Source of the DNA: Sphingobium sp. TKS
GTDB taxonomy: Bacteria > Pseudomonadota > Alphaproteobacteria > Sphingomonadales > Sphingomonadaceae
Direction: 5' to 3'
Length of the DNA: 64,000 nt
Assembly (NCBI RefSeq): GCF_001563265.1
Contig: NZ_CP005083.1
Coordinates: 3,537,001 to 3,601,000 of the forward strand
Shown here: one piece after another, positions 17,233-27,068 of the stretch
Layout of the letters: every line of letters begins with the position of its first letter
Position numbering within the stretch: position 1 is the first letter of the stretch
Notes under the pieces: generated by a model
What the model saw: only the letters and a program-made list of their open reading frames with translations
The model's database searches: none
Told to the model about the DNA's origin: nothing
Position numbers and translations under genes: made by a program

Positions 17233-18750
17233 GTGCGTTACGCTTATGCCATTACCGGCGCCCTGCTGCTCGGCGGCACCGCCATCGCCGTTACGACCAG
17301 CTCCAATGTGGGCGCGCAAATCGCGCAAAATGAAGGCATGCAGGCCGCCGCCCCCGCCGGCGCCCCGGCCAGCCTGGCCGACATGGTCGAAAAGCTGCAG
17401 CCCGCCGTGGTCAACATCTCGACCCGCCAGCGGGTGCAGGTGCAGAATCCCTTCGCGGGCACGCCCTTTGGCGACCTGTTCGGCCAGGGGCAACAGGGCG
17501 GCAAGCCCCAGACCCGGCAGGCCCAGTCGCTGGGGTCCGGCTTCATCATCTCGGCCGACGGTTATATCGTCACCAACAACCATGTGGTGTCGGCGGGCGC
17601 GGAAGGCGCATCGGTGGATTCGATCACCGTCACGCTGACCAACCGCGAGGAATATCCGGCCAAGCTGATCGGCCGCGATCCGGCGACCGACATCGCCGTG
17701 CTGAAGATCGAGCCGAAAAAGGCTCTGCCCTTCGTGAAGTTCGGTGACAGCACCAAGGCGCGCGTGGGCGACTGGGTGATCGCCATCGGCAATCCCTTCG
17801 CCCTGTCGGGCACGGTGACGGCGGGCATCATCTCCGCCGTGCATCGCGGCACTGGCGGCACTTACGACAAGTTCATCCAGACCGACGCGTCGATCAACCA
17901 GGGCAACTCCGGCGGCCCGATGTTCGACATGCGCGGCAATGTGATCGGCATCAACAGCCAGATCCTTTCGCCTTCGGGCGGCAATGTCGGCATCGGCTTC
18001 GCCATCCCGTCGGAACAGGCCGCGCCGATCGTGGACACGCTGCGCAAGGGACAGGCCGTCAAGCGCGGCTATCTGGGCATCCAGATCAGCCCGCTGGGCG
18101 AGGATTTGGCCGATTCGCTCGGCCTTGCCAAGAATCGCGGCGAGTTCGTCCAGGGCGTCGAGCCCGGCAAGGGCGCCGACAAGGCCGGGATCAAGGCGGG
18201 CGACGTGATCGTCAGCGTGGCGGGCCAGGAAGTGACGCCGGACCAGAATCTCTCGTCCATCGTCGCCAACCAGCCCATCGGCGGGCGCGTCCCCATCGTG
18301 CTGCTGCGCAACGGCCAGCGCCAGACGGTGACCGCCATAGTCGGGGAGCGTCCTTCCGAGGACGAACTGAACGCCTTCGCCCAGCAGCAGGATGACGATT
18401 TCAGCCAGCAGCAGCAGGACGACCAGTCCAGCAGCGGCCAGGCGACGCAACAATCGCTCGGCATTTCCGCCATCCCGCTGACCTCGACCATCATCCGCCA
18501 GCTCGGTATCGCGGCCGACACGCGCGGCATCGTGATCACGGCGGTGGACGGCTCGACCGATGCGGGCGCCAAGGGGCTGCGCCGTGGCGACGTCATCATC
18601 ACCGCCAACAATCGTCCGGTCGCCACCCAGGCGGAACTCGACGCGCAGGTCAAGGCCGTGTCCTCGCAAGGCCGCAGTGCGATCCTGCTCCAGGTGCTGC
18701 GTCGCGGCCAGCCTGCGGTGTTCCTGCCGGTGCGGCTGCGCGACAAATAA
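17233..18750 (+). CDS. degP: Do-family (DegP/HtrA) periplasmic serine protease
   Basis: 505 residues from the GTG at 17233, which has gagagga 9 bp upstream; an ATG at 17215 in frame would add six residues but has no ribosome site. N-terminal signal/anchor 1-25, trypsin-like domain with the catalytic triad His117 (TNNHVV), Asp153 (DPATDIAVLK), Ser226 (GNSGGPM), and two PDZ domains: the first from about 275 (RGYLGIQISPL) and a second after a Gln/Asp-rich linker. It degrades or refolds misfolded envelope proteins. Neighbours hflK/hflC make this an envelope quality-control locus. Confidence 0.93.
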   Translation: MRYAYAITGALLLGGTAIAVTTSSNVGAQIAQNEGMQAAAPAGAPASLADMVEKLQPAVVNISTRQRVQVQNPFAGTPFGDLFGQGQQGGKPQTRQAQSLGSGFIISADGYIVTNNHVVSAGAEGASVDSITVTLTNREEYPAKLIGRDPATDIAVLKIEPKKALPFVKFGDSTKARVGDWVIAIGNPFALSGTVTAGIISAVHRGTGGTYDKFIQTDASINQGNSGGPMFDMRGNVIGINSQILSPSGGNVGIGFAIPSEQAAPIVDTLRKGQAVKRGYLGIQISPLGEDLADSLGLAKNRGEFVQGVEPGKGADKAGIKAGDVIVSVAGQEVTPDQNLSSIVANQPIGGRVPIVLLRNGQRQTVTAIVGERPSEDELNAFAQQQDDDFSQQQQDDQSSSGQATQQSLGISAIPLTSTIIRQLGIAADTRGIVITAVDGSTDAGAKGLRRGDVIITANNRPVATQAELDAQVKAVSSQGRSAILLQVLRRGQPAVFLPVRLRDK

Positions 18751-18751
18751 A

Positions 18752-18768
18752 CCGCTGATAATCAGCGG
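18752..18768. other. Perfect 17-bp palindrome after degP
   Basis: CCGCTGAT-A-ATCAGCGG begins one base after the degP stop. The centre is a single base, so it suits a dimeric DNA-binding protein rather than an RNA hairpin. It lies about 100 bp before the ATPase gene. No known regulator is assigned. Confidence 0.4.
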
Positions 18769-18868
18769 ATCGTTACGGGCCGCGCTTGCCGGGAACCCTG
18801 CCTCCCCTCTACACTGAGGCGACAGACTCCGGCGGGCGTGGCCCGAAGCTTTTGGGGAGCATGACGGA

Positions 18869-20497
18869 ATGAGCGACGGCATTTTCATCGGCCTTGGCGC
18901 ACCGGACAAGGATGGCGGCATCCCCCAGACGCTGAACCTGCGCAGGGCCAATCGCCATGGCCTGATCGCGGGCGCGACCGGCACAGGCAAGACCGTGACG
19001 TTACAGGGCATTGCGGAGAGCTTTTCGGCGCTCGGCGTCCCCGTCTTCCTTGCGGATGTGAAGGGCGACCTGTCGGGCATTTCCATGGCCGGCTCTCCCA
19101 CCGCGAAAAATGCCGACAAGCTGGTCGCCCGCGCCAAGGAGATCGGCCTCGAAAATTACAGCTATGCCGATAATCCCGCCATCTTCTGGGATTTGTATGG
19201 CGAGCAGGGCCATCCCATCCGCACCACCGTCAGCGAAATGGGACCGCTGCTGCTCTCCCGCCTGATGGACCTCAACGAAACGCAGGAGGGCGTGCTCTCC
19301 ATCGCCTTCAAATATGCCGATGAGCAGGGGCTGCTGCTGCTCGACCTGGGTGACTTGCAGGCGATGCTGGCCTATTGCGCGGAAAATGCCGACACGCTCT
19401 CCGCCCAATATGGCAATGTGACCAAGGCCAGCGTCGGCGCGATCCAGCGCCAGTTGCTCCAGCTCGAAAGCCAGGGCGGCGCGCATTTCTTCGGTGAACC
19501 CGCGCTCGACATTCACGACATGCTGCAGGTCGACGACAAGGGGCGCGGCTATGTGAATGTGCTAGCCGCCGACAAGCTGATGCAGAGCCCCAAGCTCTAC
19601 GCTACCTTCCTGCTCTGGCTGCTGTCCGAACTGTTCGAGACGCTCCCCGAAGTGGGCGATCCAGACAAGCCCGTCCTGGTCTTCTTCTTCGACGAGGCGC
19701 ATCTGCTGTTCGACGACGCGCCCAAGGCACTGACCGACAAGATCGAGCAGGTCGTGCGCCTGATCCGTTCCAAGGGCGTCGGCGTCTATTTCGTGACGCA
19801 GAACCCGATCGACATACCGGAGGATGTGGCGGGCCAGCTTGGCAACCGCGTCCAGCATGCCTTGCGCGCCTTCACGCCCCGCGACCAGAAGGCGATCAAG
19901 GCCGCCGCCGACACTTTCCGCGTCAATCCCGACCTCGACGTCGAAACCGCCATCACCGAACTCAAGGTCGGTGAAGCGCTGGTATCGCTGTTGCAGGAGG
20001 ATGGATCGCCCGGCATCGTCCAGCGCACGCTGATCGCCCCACCCCGCTCACGCCTCGGTCCGGTCGATGCCAAGGAGCGGGCGATCATCCAGTCCATTTC
20101 GCCCTGCGCGGGCAAATATGACACGACCGTAGACCGCGAATCCGCCGAGGAAATCCTCGCCGCGCGGGGGCAAGCCGCCGCTGCCGCCGCGCAGGCGTCC
20201 AAAGCGCAAGCCGAAGCCGACAAGGCCGCCGCCGCCCAAGCCAAGGTCGAGGCCAAGCAGCGCGAGGCGCAACTCAAGGAACAGGCCCGGCAGGACGCCG
20301 CGGCGGCCCGCGACGCCGCCAGGCCATCCGGCATCGACAAGGCGATCCAGTCGGCCACCCGTTCCGCCGCCTCATCGGTCGGGCGTCAGGTCGCCAATGA
20401 GCTGGGCCGCGCGGTGTTCGGCGGGTCCAGCCGCAAAAGCTCGGGCGGGATCGCGGGGCAGTTGGTGCGGGGCATATTGGGCAGCCTGTTCAAATAG
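18869..20497 (+). CDS. HerA-like helicase/ATPase, DUF853 (YjgR family)
   Basis: 542 residues. Walker A GATGTGKT at 35-42, Walker B in [13 protein letters not shown], sensor-like [14 protein letters not shown], and an Ala/Lys/Gln-rich coiled tail from about 425 to 490. This is the DUF853 branch of HerA/FtsK-type ATPases (E. coli YjgR), soluble and predicted to be hexameric, with no settled function. A helicase role is inferred from the fold only. The next gene starts 21 bp later on the same strand. Confidence 0.9.
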   Translation: MSDGIFIGLGAPDKDGGIPQTLNLRRANRHGLIAGATGTGKTVTLQGIAESFSALGVPVFLADVKGDLSGISMAGSPTAKNADKLVARAKEIGLENYSYADNPAIFWDLYGEQGHPIRTTVSEMGPLLLSRLMDLNETQEGVLSIAFKYADEQGLLLLDLGDLQAMLAYCAENADTLSAQYGNVTKASVGAIQRQLLQLESQGGAHFFGEPALDIHDMLQVDDKGRGYVNVLAADKLMQSPKLYATFLLWLLSELFETLPEVGDPDKPVLVFFFDEAHLLFDDAPKALTDKIEQVVRLIRSKGVGVYFVTQNPIDIPEDVAGQLGNRVQHALRAFTPRDQKAIKAAADTFRVNPDLDVETAITELKVGEALVSLLQEDGSPGIVQRTLIAPPRSRLGPVDAKERAIIQSISPCAGKYDTTVDRESAEEILAARGQAAAAAAQASKAQAEADKAAAAQAKVEAKQREAQLKEQARQDAAAARDAARPSGIDKAIQSATRSAASSVGRQVANELGRAVFGGSSRKSSGGIAGQLVRGILGSLFK

Positions 20498-20518
20498 GCT
20501 GCGGGAGAGGAGAAGGTC

Positions 20519-20917
20519 ATGCAAAAGGCGCTTATCGCCACTTTGGGTCTGGCGCTTGCCATTCCCGCTCATGCGCAAGATTATCGCGACCTCCACCGCG
20601 CCGCCGATGCCGCCATCGCCAGCGACATCGCCCGCGACCGTCAGGCTGAGCGCGACGCCAAGCGCCAGCCCTATGCCTCGCCCGGCTATGGCGCGATCCA
20701 CACCGCCACGGCGGCCCGCAACGCCTGCGCCGCCAAGGCACGGGAAGAGGCTGGGCCCGGCACGAAAATCCTCGGGCGGATCGCCGCCAGCACCATGTCC
20801 ACCGGCTGGGAAGTGGAAGGCGAAGTCGGCCCCTTTGGCAACCAGCGTTCCGTGCCCTTCGTCTGCTCGGTCCGCAACGGGTCGGTGAGTGGGATCATGT
20901 TGCAGCCCGATCGCTAG
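20519..20917 (+). CDS. Small exported protein of unknown function
   Basis: 132 residues with a clean signal peptide (cut after PAHA, about residue 19). The mature part has a charged helix (RDLHRAADAAIASDIARDRQ), two cysteines (NACAAKA and PFVCSVRNGSV) that could form a disulfide in the periplasm, and a Gly-containing beta-rich end. No family recognised. The gggagaggag ribosome site is strong, and the gene is close behind the DUF853 ATPase, so it is likely expressed with it. Confidence 0.7.
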   Translation: MQKALIATLGLALAIPAHAQDYRDLHRAADAAIASDIARDRQAERDAKRQPYASPGYGAIHTATAARNACAAKAREEAGPGTKILGRIAASTMSTGWEVEGEVGPFGNQRSVPFVCSVRNGSVSGIMLQPDR

Positions 20918-21046
20918 GATACTCACACGCCGCAATTCCATCTGCGATCCAACGTAAAGCCAGACCATCAACACCCCAAATATTGCTGCGCCTTTTCTCT
21001 ACCGATCAGGTTGCGAAATTCATTGTGCAGGCGCTAAGGAGGGCCG

Positions 21047-22351
21047 ATGCATAGCCCTTCCATCCCCAGCCATCCTCTGCGCTTCGGCAATTTCCGGGCC
21101 TATCTGCTGGGGCGGCTGACGGCGGTGCTGGCGCAGTACAGCATGATGATCGTCCTCGCGTGGCAGGCCTATAATGTCGCCCGCGAGACGATGAGCACGG
21201 GCGCCGCCTCGGCCCAGCTCGGCCTCATCGGCCTGGCCCAGTTCTTGCCCCTGTTCTTCCTGACCCCGGTGACGGGCTGGGTGGCCGACCATTTCGACCG
21301 GCGCAAGATCACCTGCTTCACCCTGATCCTTCTGGTGCTGGCGTCGGGAACCCTCGCCTTTGCGACCTATGAAGGCAGGGTCAGCCTGCCGCTGATCTTC
21401 GGCATCGCCGCCATCGTCGGCATCGCCCGCGCCTTCAACGGCCCGGCCTATAGCGCGCTCGCCCCCAATCTGGTGCCGCGCGAAGTGCTGCCCAACGCCA
21501 TCGCCATTTCCAGCGTCGTCTGGCAGACGGGGATGATCGCAGGCCCGGCGCTGGGCGGCTATGCTTATGCGATCCAGCCCTGGGGCGCCTATGCGCTGGC
21601 ATCGGGCCTGTTCGCCGTGGCGTTCCTTTGCATGCTGCTGATCGGCCCGGTGCCTCAGCCGCCCCGTGACACCAGCCGCCATCCGGTGCGTCAGATGATC
21701 GACGGCCTCACCTATGTCCGCGGCAACCGGCTCGTTCTGGCGACCATCACGCTCGACCTGTTCGCGGTGTTGCTGGCCGGAGCGACGGTGCTCCTGCCGG
21801 TTTATGCCCGCGACATATTGCATGTGGGATCGGCGGGGCTTGGCCATCTCGCCGCCTCCCCCGGCATCGGCGCGGGCATCACCGCCCTCTTCTTCTCCTT
21901 CCGTCCCATGAGGACCGAGGTGGGCCTCAAGATGCTGGGCTCCGTCATCCTGTTCGGCATCGCCACGATCATCTTCGGCGCCACCGCCTTCCTGCCGCGC
22001 AACATCGCGCCGGAAGTCGGCATCGGCGCGCTGATCCTGCTGGGATCGGCGGATATGGTTTCCGTCTATGTCCGACAGTCGCTGATCCAGCTCCACACCC
22101 CCGATGAGATGCGCGGCCGGGTGTCCAGCCTGTCGCAGCTCACCATTTCCGCCTCCAATGAATTGGGCGAGGCGGAATCCGGCTTCCTCGCCGCGCTGGT
22201 CGGCCCGGTCGCGGCGGTGATCGGCGGCGGCATCGGCGCCATCGTGATAACCCTAATCTGGGCACGGCTCTTCCCAGAGCTGCGCCTTGCCCGTACCTTC
22301 GACCCACCTGAAACAAAGGCGGCCGAATCCAAGCAGGAGAAAGCGCAATGA
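21047..22351 (+). CDS. MFS transporter (EntS-like)
   Basis: 434 residues, about 12 membrane segments. The loop 2-3 motif [13 protein letters not shown] matches the MFS signature and the N-terminus ([22 protein letters not shown]) fits the EntS/DHA3 branch that exports siderophores or macrolide-like drugs. An aaggaggg site precedes the ATG. Its stop overlaps the cysK start (ATGA). No siderophore synthesis genes are present, so an export role for a specific ligand cannot be claimed. Confidence 0.85.
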   Translation: MHSPSIPSHPLRFGNFRAYLLGRLTAVLAQYSMMIVLAWQAYNVARETMSTGAASAQLGLIGLAQFLPLFFLTPVTGWVADHFDRRKITCFTLILLVLASGTLAFATYEGRVSLPLIFGIAAIVGIARAFNGPAYSALAPNLVPREVLPNAIAISSVVWQTGMIAGPALGGYAYAIQPWGAYALASGLFAVAFLCMLLIGPVPQPPRDTSRHPVRQMIDGLTYVRGNRLVLATITLDLFAVLLAGATVLLPVYARDILHVGSAGLGHLAASPGIGAGITALFFSFRPMRTEVGLKMLGSVILFGIATIIFGATAFLPRNIAPEVGIGALILLGSADMVSVYVRQSLIQLHTPDEMRGRVSSLSQLTISASNELGEAESGFLAALVGPVAAVIGGGIGAIVITLIWARLFPELRLARTFDPPETKAAESKQEKAQ

Positions 22352-23265
22352 AGGCATCCAGCATTTTGGAAACTATCGGCAATACGCCGCATATCCGCGT
22401 CAACCGGCTGTTCGGTGACGCGGAGGTGTGGATCAAGTCCGAACGTTCCAACCCCGGCGGGTCGATCAAGGACCGAATCGCCCTGTCCATGATCGAAGCG
22501 GCCGAAGCATCGGGCGACCTGAAACCTGGCGGCACCATCATCGAGCCGACATCGGGCAATACCGGCGTCGGCCTGGCCATGGTCGCGGCGGTCAAGGGTT
22601 ACAAGCTGGTCCTGGTCATGCCCGAAAGCATGAGCCTGGAGCGCCGCCGCCTGATGCTGGCCTATGGCGCCAGCTTCGACCTGACGCCGCGCGAAAAGGG
22701 CATGAAGGGCGCGATCGAGCGCGCCTTGGAACTGGTCGAACAGACGCCCAATAGCTGGATGCCGCAGCAGTTCGAGAACCCGGCCAATATCGACGTCCAT
22801 GTCCGCACCACCGCGCAGGAAATCGCCGTCGACTTCGCGGACAGCCCGATCGACGCGCTGATCACCGGCGTCGGCACCGGCGGCCATATCACCGGCGTGG
22901 CGCAGGTGCTTAAAACACTCTGGCCCCACCTCAAAGTCTATGCGGTCGAGCCTACCCTGTCCCATGTCATCAGCGGCGGCCAGCCCGGCCCTCATCCGAT
23001 CCAGGGCATCGGCGCGGGCTTCATCCCGGCGAACCTCCATACCCAGTTGCTGGACGGCGTGATCCAGGTCGACCCCGCCGACGCCAAGGAATTCGCTCGT
23101 CGGGCGGCGCGGGAGGAAGGCGTGCTGGTCGGCATCTCCTCCGGCGCGACACTGGCGGCGATCGCGCAGAAGCTGCCGGAACTTGCCGAGGGCAGCCGCG
23201 TTCTGGGCTTCAACTATGACACCGGCGAACGCTATCTGTCGGTACCCGATTTCCTGCCCGAATAA
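22348..23265 (+). CDS. cysK: Cysteine synthase A (O-acetylserine sulfhydrylase)
   Basis: 305 residues. PLP-binding Lys41 in NPGGSIKDR, substrate loop TSGNTG at 68-73, phosphate-binding GTGGHITG and GISSGAT. It makes L-cysteine from O-acetyl-L-serine and sulfide in the cytosol. The ATG overlaps the MFS stop by 4 bp, with an aggaga site inside that gene. The tight coupling to an EntS-like exporter resembles, on paper, siderophore loci that use a CysK homologue, but the sequence looks like a normal CysK. Confidence 0.92.
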   Translation: MKASSILETIGNTPHIRVNRLFGDAEVWIKSERSNPGGSIKDRIALSMIEAAEASGDLKPGGTIIEPTSGNTGVGLAMVAAVKGYKLVLVMPESMSLERRRLMLAYGASFDLTPREKGMKGAIERALELVEQTPNSWMPQQFENPANIDVHVRTTAQEIAVDFADSPIDALITGVGTGGHITGVAQVLKTLWPHLKVYAVEPTLSHVISGGQPGPHPIQGIGAGFIPANLHTQLLDGVIQVDPADAKEFARRAAREEGVLVGISSGATLAAIAQKLPELAEGSRVLGFNYDTGERYLSVPDFLPE

Positions 23266-23296
23266 GGCCCAGAAACAGGCACGATCCGGACCGGGC

Positions 23297-24625
23297 ATGA
23301 CCGACGAAACCTCCAACGGCCAGCCGCATCGCGCGATGTGGCTGTTGTGGCTCGTGCTGTTCGTCGGCCTGCCCGCCCTGGTCGCTGCATGGGAGGCTCG
23401 GACGCCTTCGGGCAAACCGCGGCTCGACGCCGTCGCCGCCGCCCGGTTCAAGCGCCCGACGACCCTGCCCCCGGCGGTCGCGCCGGTTCAGATCTATGCG
23501 CTCGACCGCGATGAGGCGGAAGCGTTCAACGCCGCCATTCCCTTTTCCCGCCTGCCCAATCCGGCGGCACGGCCCTTCATCTTCTCAGGCTCGCAAACCG
23601 ACCTCGCCCGCGCCACGGACTGCCTGGCCGCAGCGCAGATCTATGAGGCGGGCGACGACGCCGTGGGCGAGCGGGCCGTGGCGCAGGTGGTGCTGAACCG
23701 GGTGCGGCATCCGGCCTTTCCCAAGACCGTCTGCGGCGTCGTTTTCCAGGGGCAGGAACGCGCGACCGGGTGCCAGTTCACCTTCACCTGCGATGGTGCG
23801 CTCGCCCGCACGCCGACCCAGGCGGCGTGGGAAAGGGCGCGGGACATCGCGAAATCGGCGCTGGCAGGCAAGGTTTACAAGCCGGTCGGCTATGCCACCC
23901 ATTATCATACCGACTGGGTCGTGCCCTATTGGAGCAGTAGCCTGGACAAGATCTCTTCCGTCGGCACGCATCTCTTCTTCCGCTGGCGGGGCTGGTGGGG
24001 GACGCCGCCCGCTTTCCGCCGGACGGGGGAGAATGGCGAACCGCTGGTCGAGCGCATCGCGCGCCTGTCAGCCGCGCATCAGGGCGGACCCGCCGGTCTG
24101 CCGGTTCTGGCTGGCGGCACGGTCGTGGATCTCGCGGCGCTGCCCCAGCAGATGATCGGAATGGAATCCCTGGGCCAGATGATGGCGGGCGTACGGTTGA
24201 TCGCCATCGCGCCGGGGGCGAAGAGTTTTCTCGTCGAACTGGGCCACACGGCTTCGCCCGACAATTGGCCGACGATGGCGCAGACCTTCTGCGCCGGGCG
24301 GCCCGAATGCCGGATCATGGCATGGCGAGCCGGAACCGCGCCGACTGGCCTGCCACTGTCGGGCGATCAAATGGAAAGCATGGCCTTCGCCTATATCCAC
24401 AACAGCGCGACGGGGTTGCAGCGGTCGCTGTGGAACTGCATCCAGACGCCGCGAGCCAACAAGGATGAATGCATGCGCCAGCGGATTCCGGCGGCGACCG
24501 CCACTGCACAGCCCGCTGCCGCTCCGGAGTTGGCCGGAGTCCGGCGCAAGGAAAGGTTCGAGGTGGTGAAGATCGTGCCGCCTGCAACGCCACCCCAGGT
24601 CATGGTGCCGCCGGTCAAGCCGTAA
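23297..24625 (+). CDS. SleB-type cell-wall hydrolase
   Basis: 442 residues: N-terminal membrane anchor about 13-32, then a hydrolase_2 (SleB) domain around 110-220 with QIYEAGDDAVGERAVAQVVL, CGVVFQG, CQFTFTCDG and GYATHYHTDWVVPYW. Such domains cleave peptidoglycan as lytic transglycosylase- or amidase-like enzymes; in alphaproteobacteria they are not sporulation genes. The ~220-residue C-terminal half is not recognised and ends in a Pro/Val-rich tail. Start at 23297 (MTDETSNG) is the natural family start; a read-through frame upstream belongs to cysK. Confidence 0.85.
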   Translation: MTDETSNGQPHRAMWLLWLVLFVGLPALVAAWEARTPSGKPRLDAVAAARFKRPTTLPPAVAPVQIYALDRDEAEAFNAAIPFSRLPNPAARPFIFSGSQTDLARATDCLAAAQIYEAGDDAVGERAVAQVVLNRVRHPAFPKTVCGVVFQGQERATGCQFTFTCDGALARTPTQAAWERARDIAKSALAGKVYKPVGYATHYHTDWVVPYWSSSLDKISSVGTHLFFRWRGWWGTPPAFRRTGENGEPLVERIARLSAAHQGGPAGLPVLAGGTVVDLAALPQQMIGMESLGQMMAGVRLIAIAPGAKSFLVELGHTASPDNWPTMAQTFCAGRPECRIMAWRAGTAPTGLPLSGDQMESMAFAYIHNSATGLQRSLWNCIQTPRANKDECMRQRIPAATATAQPAAAPELAGVRRKERFEVVKIVPPATPPQVMVPPVKP

Positions 24626-24634
24626 GAGGGGAGT

Positions 24635-25750
24635 CTATTCTTCCTCGAACCCGCTCAAACGCGGCAGCGCGCCGATGCGGGCGACCAGTTCGGACTGGCG
24701 GCTGCAATCCAGCTTCACATAGATATTCTTGATCTGCGTCCGCACCGTGTTGAGCGCCACGCCGCGTTCCTGCGACAGCTCCTCCAGGCCACGGCCCGCG
24801 CAAAGCGCTTCGGCCACCTCCGCCTCCGCCCGGGTAAGGCCGTAGAGCGCGCGGATGCGGCTGGTAAGGCTCAGATCCCGGTCAGCCGGATCGGTCACGA
24901 TCACGACGATCTGCCGTTCCATGCCGACGCGCACCGAAGCGATCGACAGCACATAGGGCAGACCCTGTTCGCGATGGACGAAGATCGCGCTCGCCTGCCC
25001 GCCCTGCCGCGCCGCCGCGCCCCTCAGCGCAGTCTGCAAGGCTTCATCATCGCGCGGCGCGCGCGCCTTCAATTGCCGCTGCCGCAAGCTCAGCGCATCG
25101 GCACGGCGCAACAGCGCGTCCGCCAGATGATTGCAGTCGATCAGCACGCCGTTGGGGCGGAGAGTGAAGACCGCATGGCCCACCATGTCGAGCGTCGCAT
25201 GCAGCGACCGGCCATAATGATTGGCGCGGTCCAGCTTGCTGCGGATCGCGAACATGCGGCCGATATGGTCGATGCTGCCCTGTACCGCCCGCACCTCACC
25301 CTCGCTGAAGGGCTTTTGCGTGCGCCCGCGGTGCAGGCCGATATGGCCCGTCGTCCCATCCTTTTGAATCATGCCGCCCAGGCAGCGAAAGGTGTCGTCA
25401 CCCATCCCCCTGATCCACTCATTGTAGATCCGGCTGCCTTCATAGGTCTGGGCTGGCACGAAGGCTTCGATATTCCAGACGCGATTGATCGCTTCGGCCC
25501 GGTCCAGCGCCACGCCCCAGATATCGTCATCCTGAAATTGCTGGTCGTAAACCGCCATCTGCGCATCGGAAAAATAACCGGAATAGGATATTTCCGCGAC
25601 ATGTTGGGGCGCGCGCCCCCAATGCAGGACGCCCGAGCGCGCGCCGACCGCCTCCGCCAGCGTCGAAGCCAGCCGGTCGAACACTGCATCGTCGGTCGCC
25701 GCGTCGTAGATTTCCTCCGTACGGATCACAATCCTGCCCCAACTCCCCAT
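24635..25750 (-). CDS. LuxR-type transcriptional regulator
   Basis: 371 residues. The C-terminal LuxR helix-turn-helix is clear (LTRAEAEVAEALCAGRG, then ALNTVRTQIKNIYVKLDC). The N-terminal ~290 residues lack the acyl-homoserine-lactone fold and receiver residues; they are probably a GAF/PAS-like sensor of unknown ligand. Start: the ATG at 25750 was chosen, but neither it nor the one at 25795 has a strong ribosome site. Divergent from the MFS gene, 104 bp apart; it may control that gene and the receptor beyond it. Confidence 0.82.
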   Translation of the reverse strand: MGSWGRIVIRTEEIYDAATDDAVFDRLASTLAEAVGARSGVLHWGRAPQHVAEISYSGYFSDAQMAVYDQQFQDDDIWGVALDRAEAINRVWNIEAFVPAQTYEGSRIYNEWIRGMGDDTFRCLGGMIQKDGTTGHIGLHRGRTQKPFSEGEVRAVQGSIDHIGRMFAIRSKLDRANHYGRSLHATLDMVGHAVFTLRPNGVLIDCNHLADALLRRADALSLRQRQLKARAPRDDEALQTALRGAAARQGGQASAIFVHREQGLPYVLSIASVRVGMERQIVVIVTDPADRDLSLTSRIRALYGLTRAEAEVAEALCAGRGLEELSQERGVALNTVRTQIKNIYVKLDCSRQSELVARIGALPRLSGFEEE

Positions 25751-25853
25751 GCCATCTGGCAATAGGGGAATATACGCAGCTTCCGCTTGCCGCATTGCAC
25801 AAATCGGACATCAGCCCATTCAAATCACTGAAAAAACGGATAATGCTGCTGCC

Positions 25854-27068
25854 ATGTTCCGCCGGTTCTCCCCTTTGCCCCCGGTTTCTGCGGATAGTGA
25901 GGCGCAAAACGCCTGGCTTCCAGTCGGCGCATTGTCTGCGATCACCCTACCGATCCAGGGCTGCACGCTGATGTCGCTGGGCGTGTTTCTGCCTGCCCTC
26001 GCGGTCGATTTCGGGGGTCAGGCGGGCGGCGCAGCCACCGCCTTCTTGCTGGCGATGAGCCTTGCCAGCCTGGCGGTCGGCTGGGCGCTGGGGAAGGTGG
26101 GCGCCCGGTCGGTCCTGCTGATCGGCATCGCGCTCAGCGCCGCCGGATATGAGCTTGCCGCCATGGCGCAGGACCGGCTGGCCCTGACAGCCGCCATGGC
26201 CTTGACGGGCCTAGGCGTCGGCGCATCGACCATCGTGCCCGGCATCGCCGTCATCACCCGGCATCATTTGGCGCGGCGGGGCATGGCGCTGGCGATCTTT
26301 CTGGGCGCGGCGGTCGTGGCGGGCGCGCTCGTGCCGCCTTTTGTCGGGGCGGCCATGGCGATCTGGTCGTGGCGCACGGCCATGCTGCTCTGCGCGGCGG
26401 TCATGGCGCTGGCCTGCCCGCCGCTGGTCCTGATGGTGCCCGGCGGCCGGATCGACAGCGGCCAGCCGACGGCCGGTCCGGACGCGACCAGAGCCGCGCT
26501 GCGCAGCGCGAATTTCTGCCGCATCGTCCTGGCGATGACCCTGTTGCAGCTCGCGATCAACGGCGTGCTGTTCGCGACGGTGGACAGCCTGATGGCGCAG
26601 GGACTGACGCAATCCAGCGCAGTGCTTGCCTATAGCAGCGCCAATCTGCTGGGTCTGCCCGCGCTGTTGATGGGCGGTATGCTGGCCGACCGGCTCGGCG
26701 CGGGGCGCAGCCTGATCGCGACGGCCCTGCTGCTGGCGATGGGGACGATGGCGCTGATGGGGGTTCGCGCCCTGGATATGGCCGGGGTCTGCCTGTTCGT
26801 CCTGATCTGGGGCGTCGCGAGCGCGCTGCCCGGCCAGTCGGGATCGATGCTGCTGGCCGATGTGGTGGAGGCGGAGGCGTTCCCCAGGCTGCTTGGCCTC
26901 AATACCGCGATCATCAGCCTGGTCGGCGCGCTGGCGCCGCTCTTGACCGACCAGATGCGGGCGGCGGGCGGCGGCTATGGCTTGCCTATATTGGTCTATG
27001 CCGCACTCGCGCTGATAGCCGCCCCGGTCATCGCGCTGGTGCGCCCGTCAAAGGCCGATGCTGGCTGA
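25854..27068 (+). CDS. MFS transporter
   Basis: 404 residues, about 12 membrane segments (for example SLAVGWALGKVGARSVLLIG, motif A-like; GMLADRLGAGRSLIATALL in the second half). Likely a secondary carrier. Start at MFRRFSPLPP (25854). The 3' end overlaps the convergent TonB-dependent receptor by 21 bp, and the 5' end is divergent from the LuxR regulator, so regulator, inner-membrane carrier and outer-membrane receptor may form one uptake unit for an unknown compound. Confidence 0.83.
   Translation: MFRRFSPLPPVSADSEAQNAWLPVGALSAITLPIQGCTLMSLGVFLPALAVDFGGQAGGAATAFLLAMSLASLAVGWALGKVGARSVLLIGIALSAAGYELAAMAQDRLALTAAMALTGLGVGASTIVPGIAVITRHHLARRGMALAIFLGAAVVAGALVPPFVGAAMAIWSWRTAMLLCAAVMALACPPLVLMVPGGRIDSGQPTAGPDATRAALRSANFCRIVLAMTLLQLAINGVLFATVDSLMAQGLTQSSAVLAYSSANLLGLPALLMGGMLADRLGAGRSLIATALLLAMGTMALMGVRALDMAGVCLFVLIWGVASALPGQSGSMLLADVVEAEAFPRLLGLNTAIISLVGALAPLLTDQMRAAGGGYGLPILVYAALALIAAPVIALVRPSKADAG

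Noticed and set aside
21047..23265. EntS-like MFS plus cysK as a siderophore synthesis locus
   Set aside because: No NRPS, NIS or other synthesis gene; CysK has ordinary active-site blocks.
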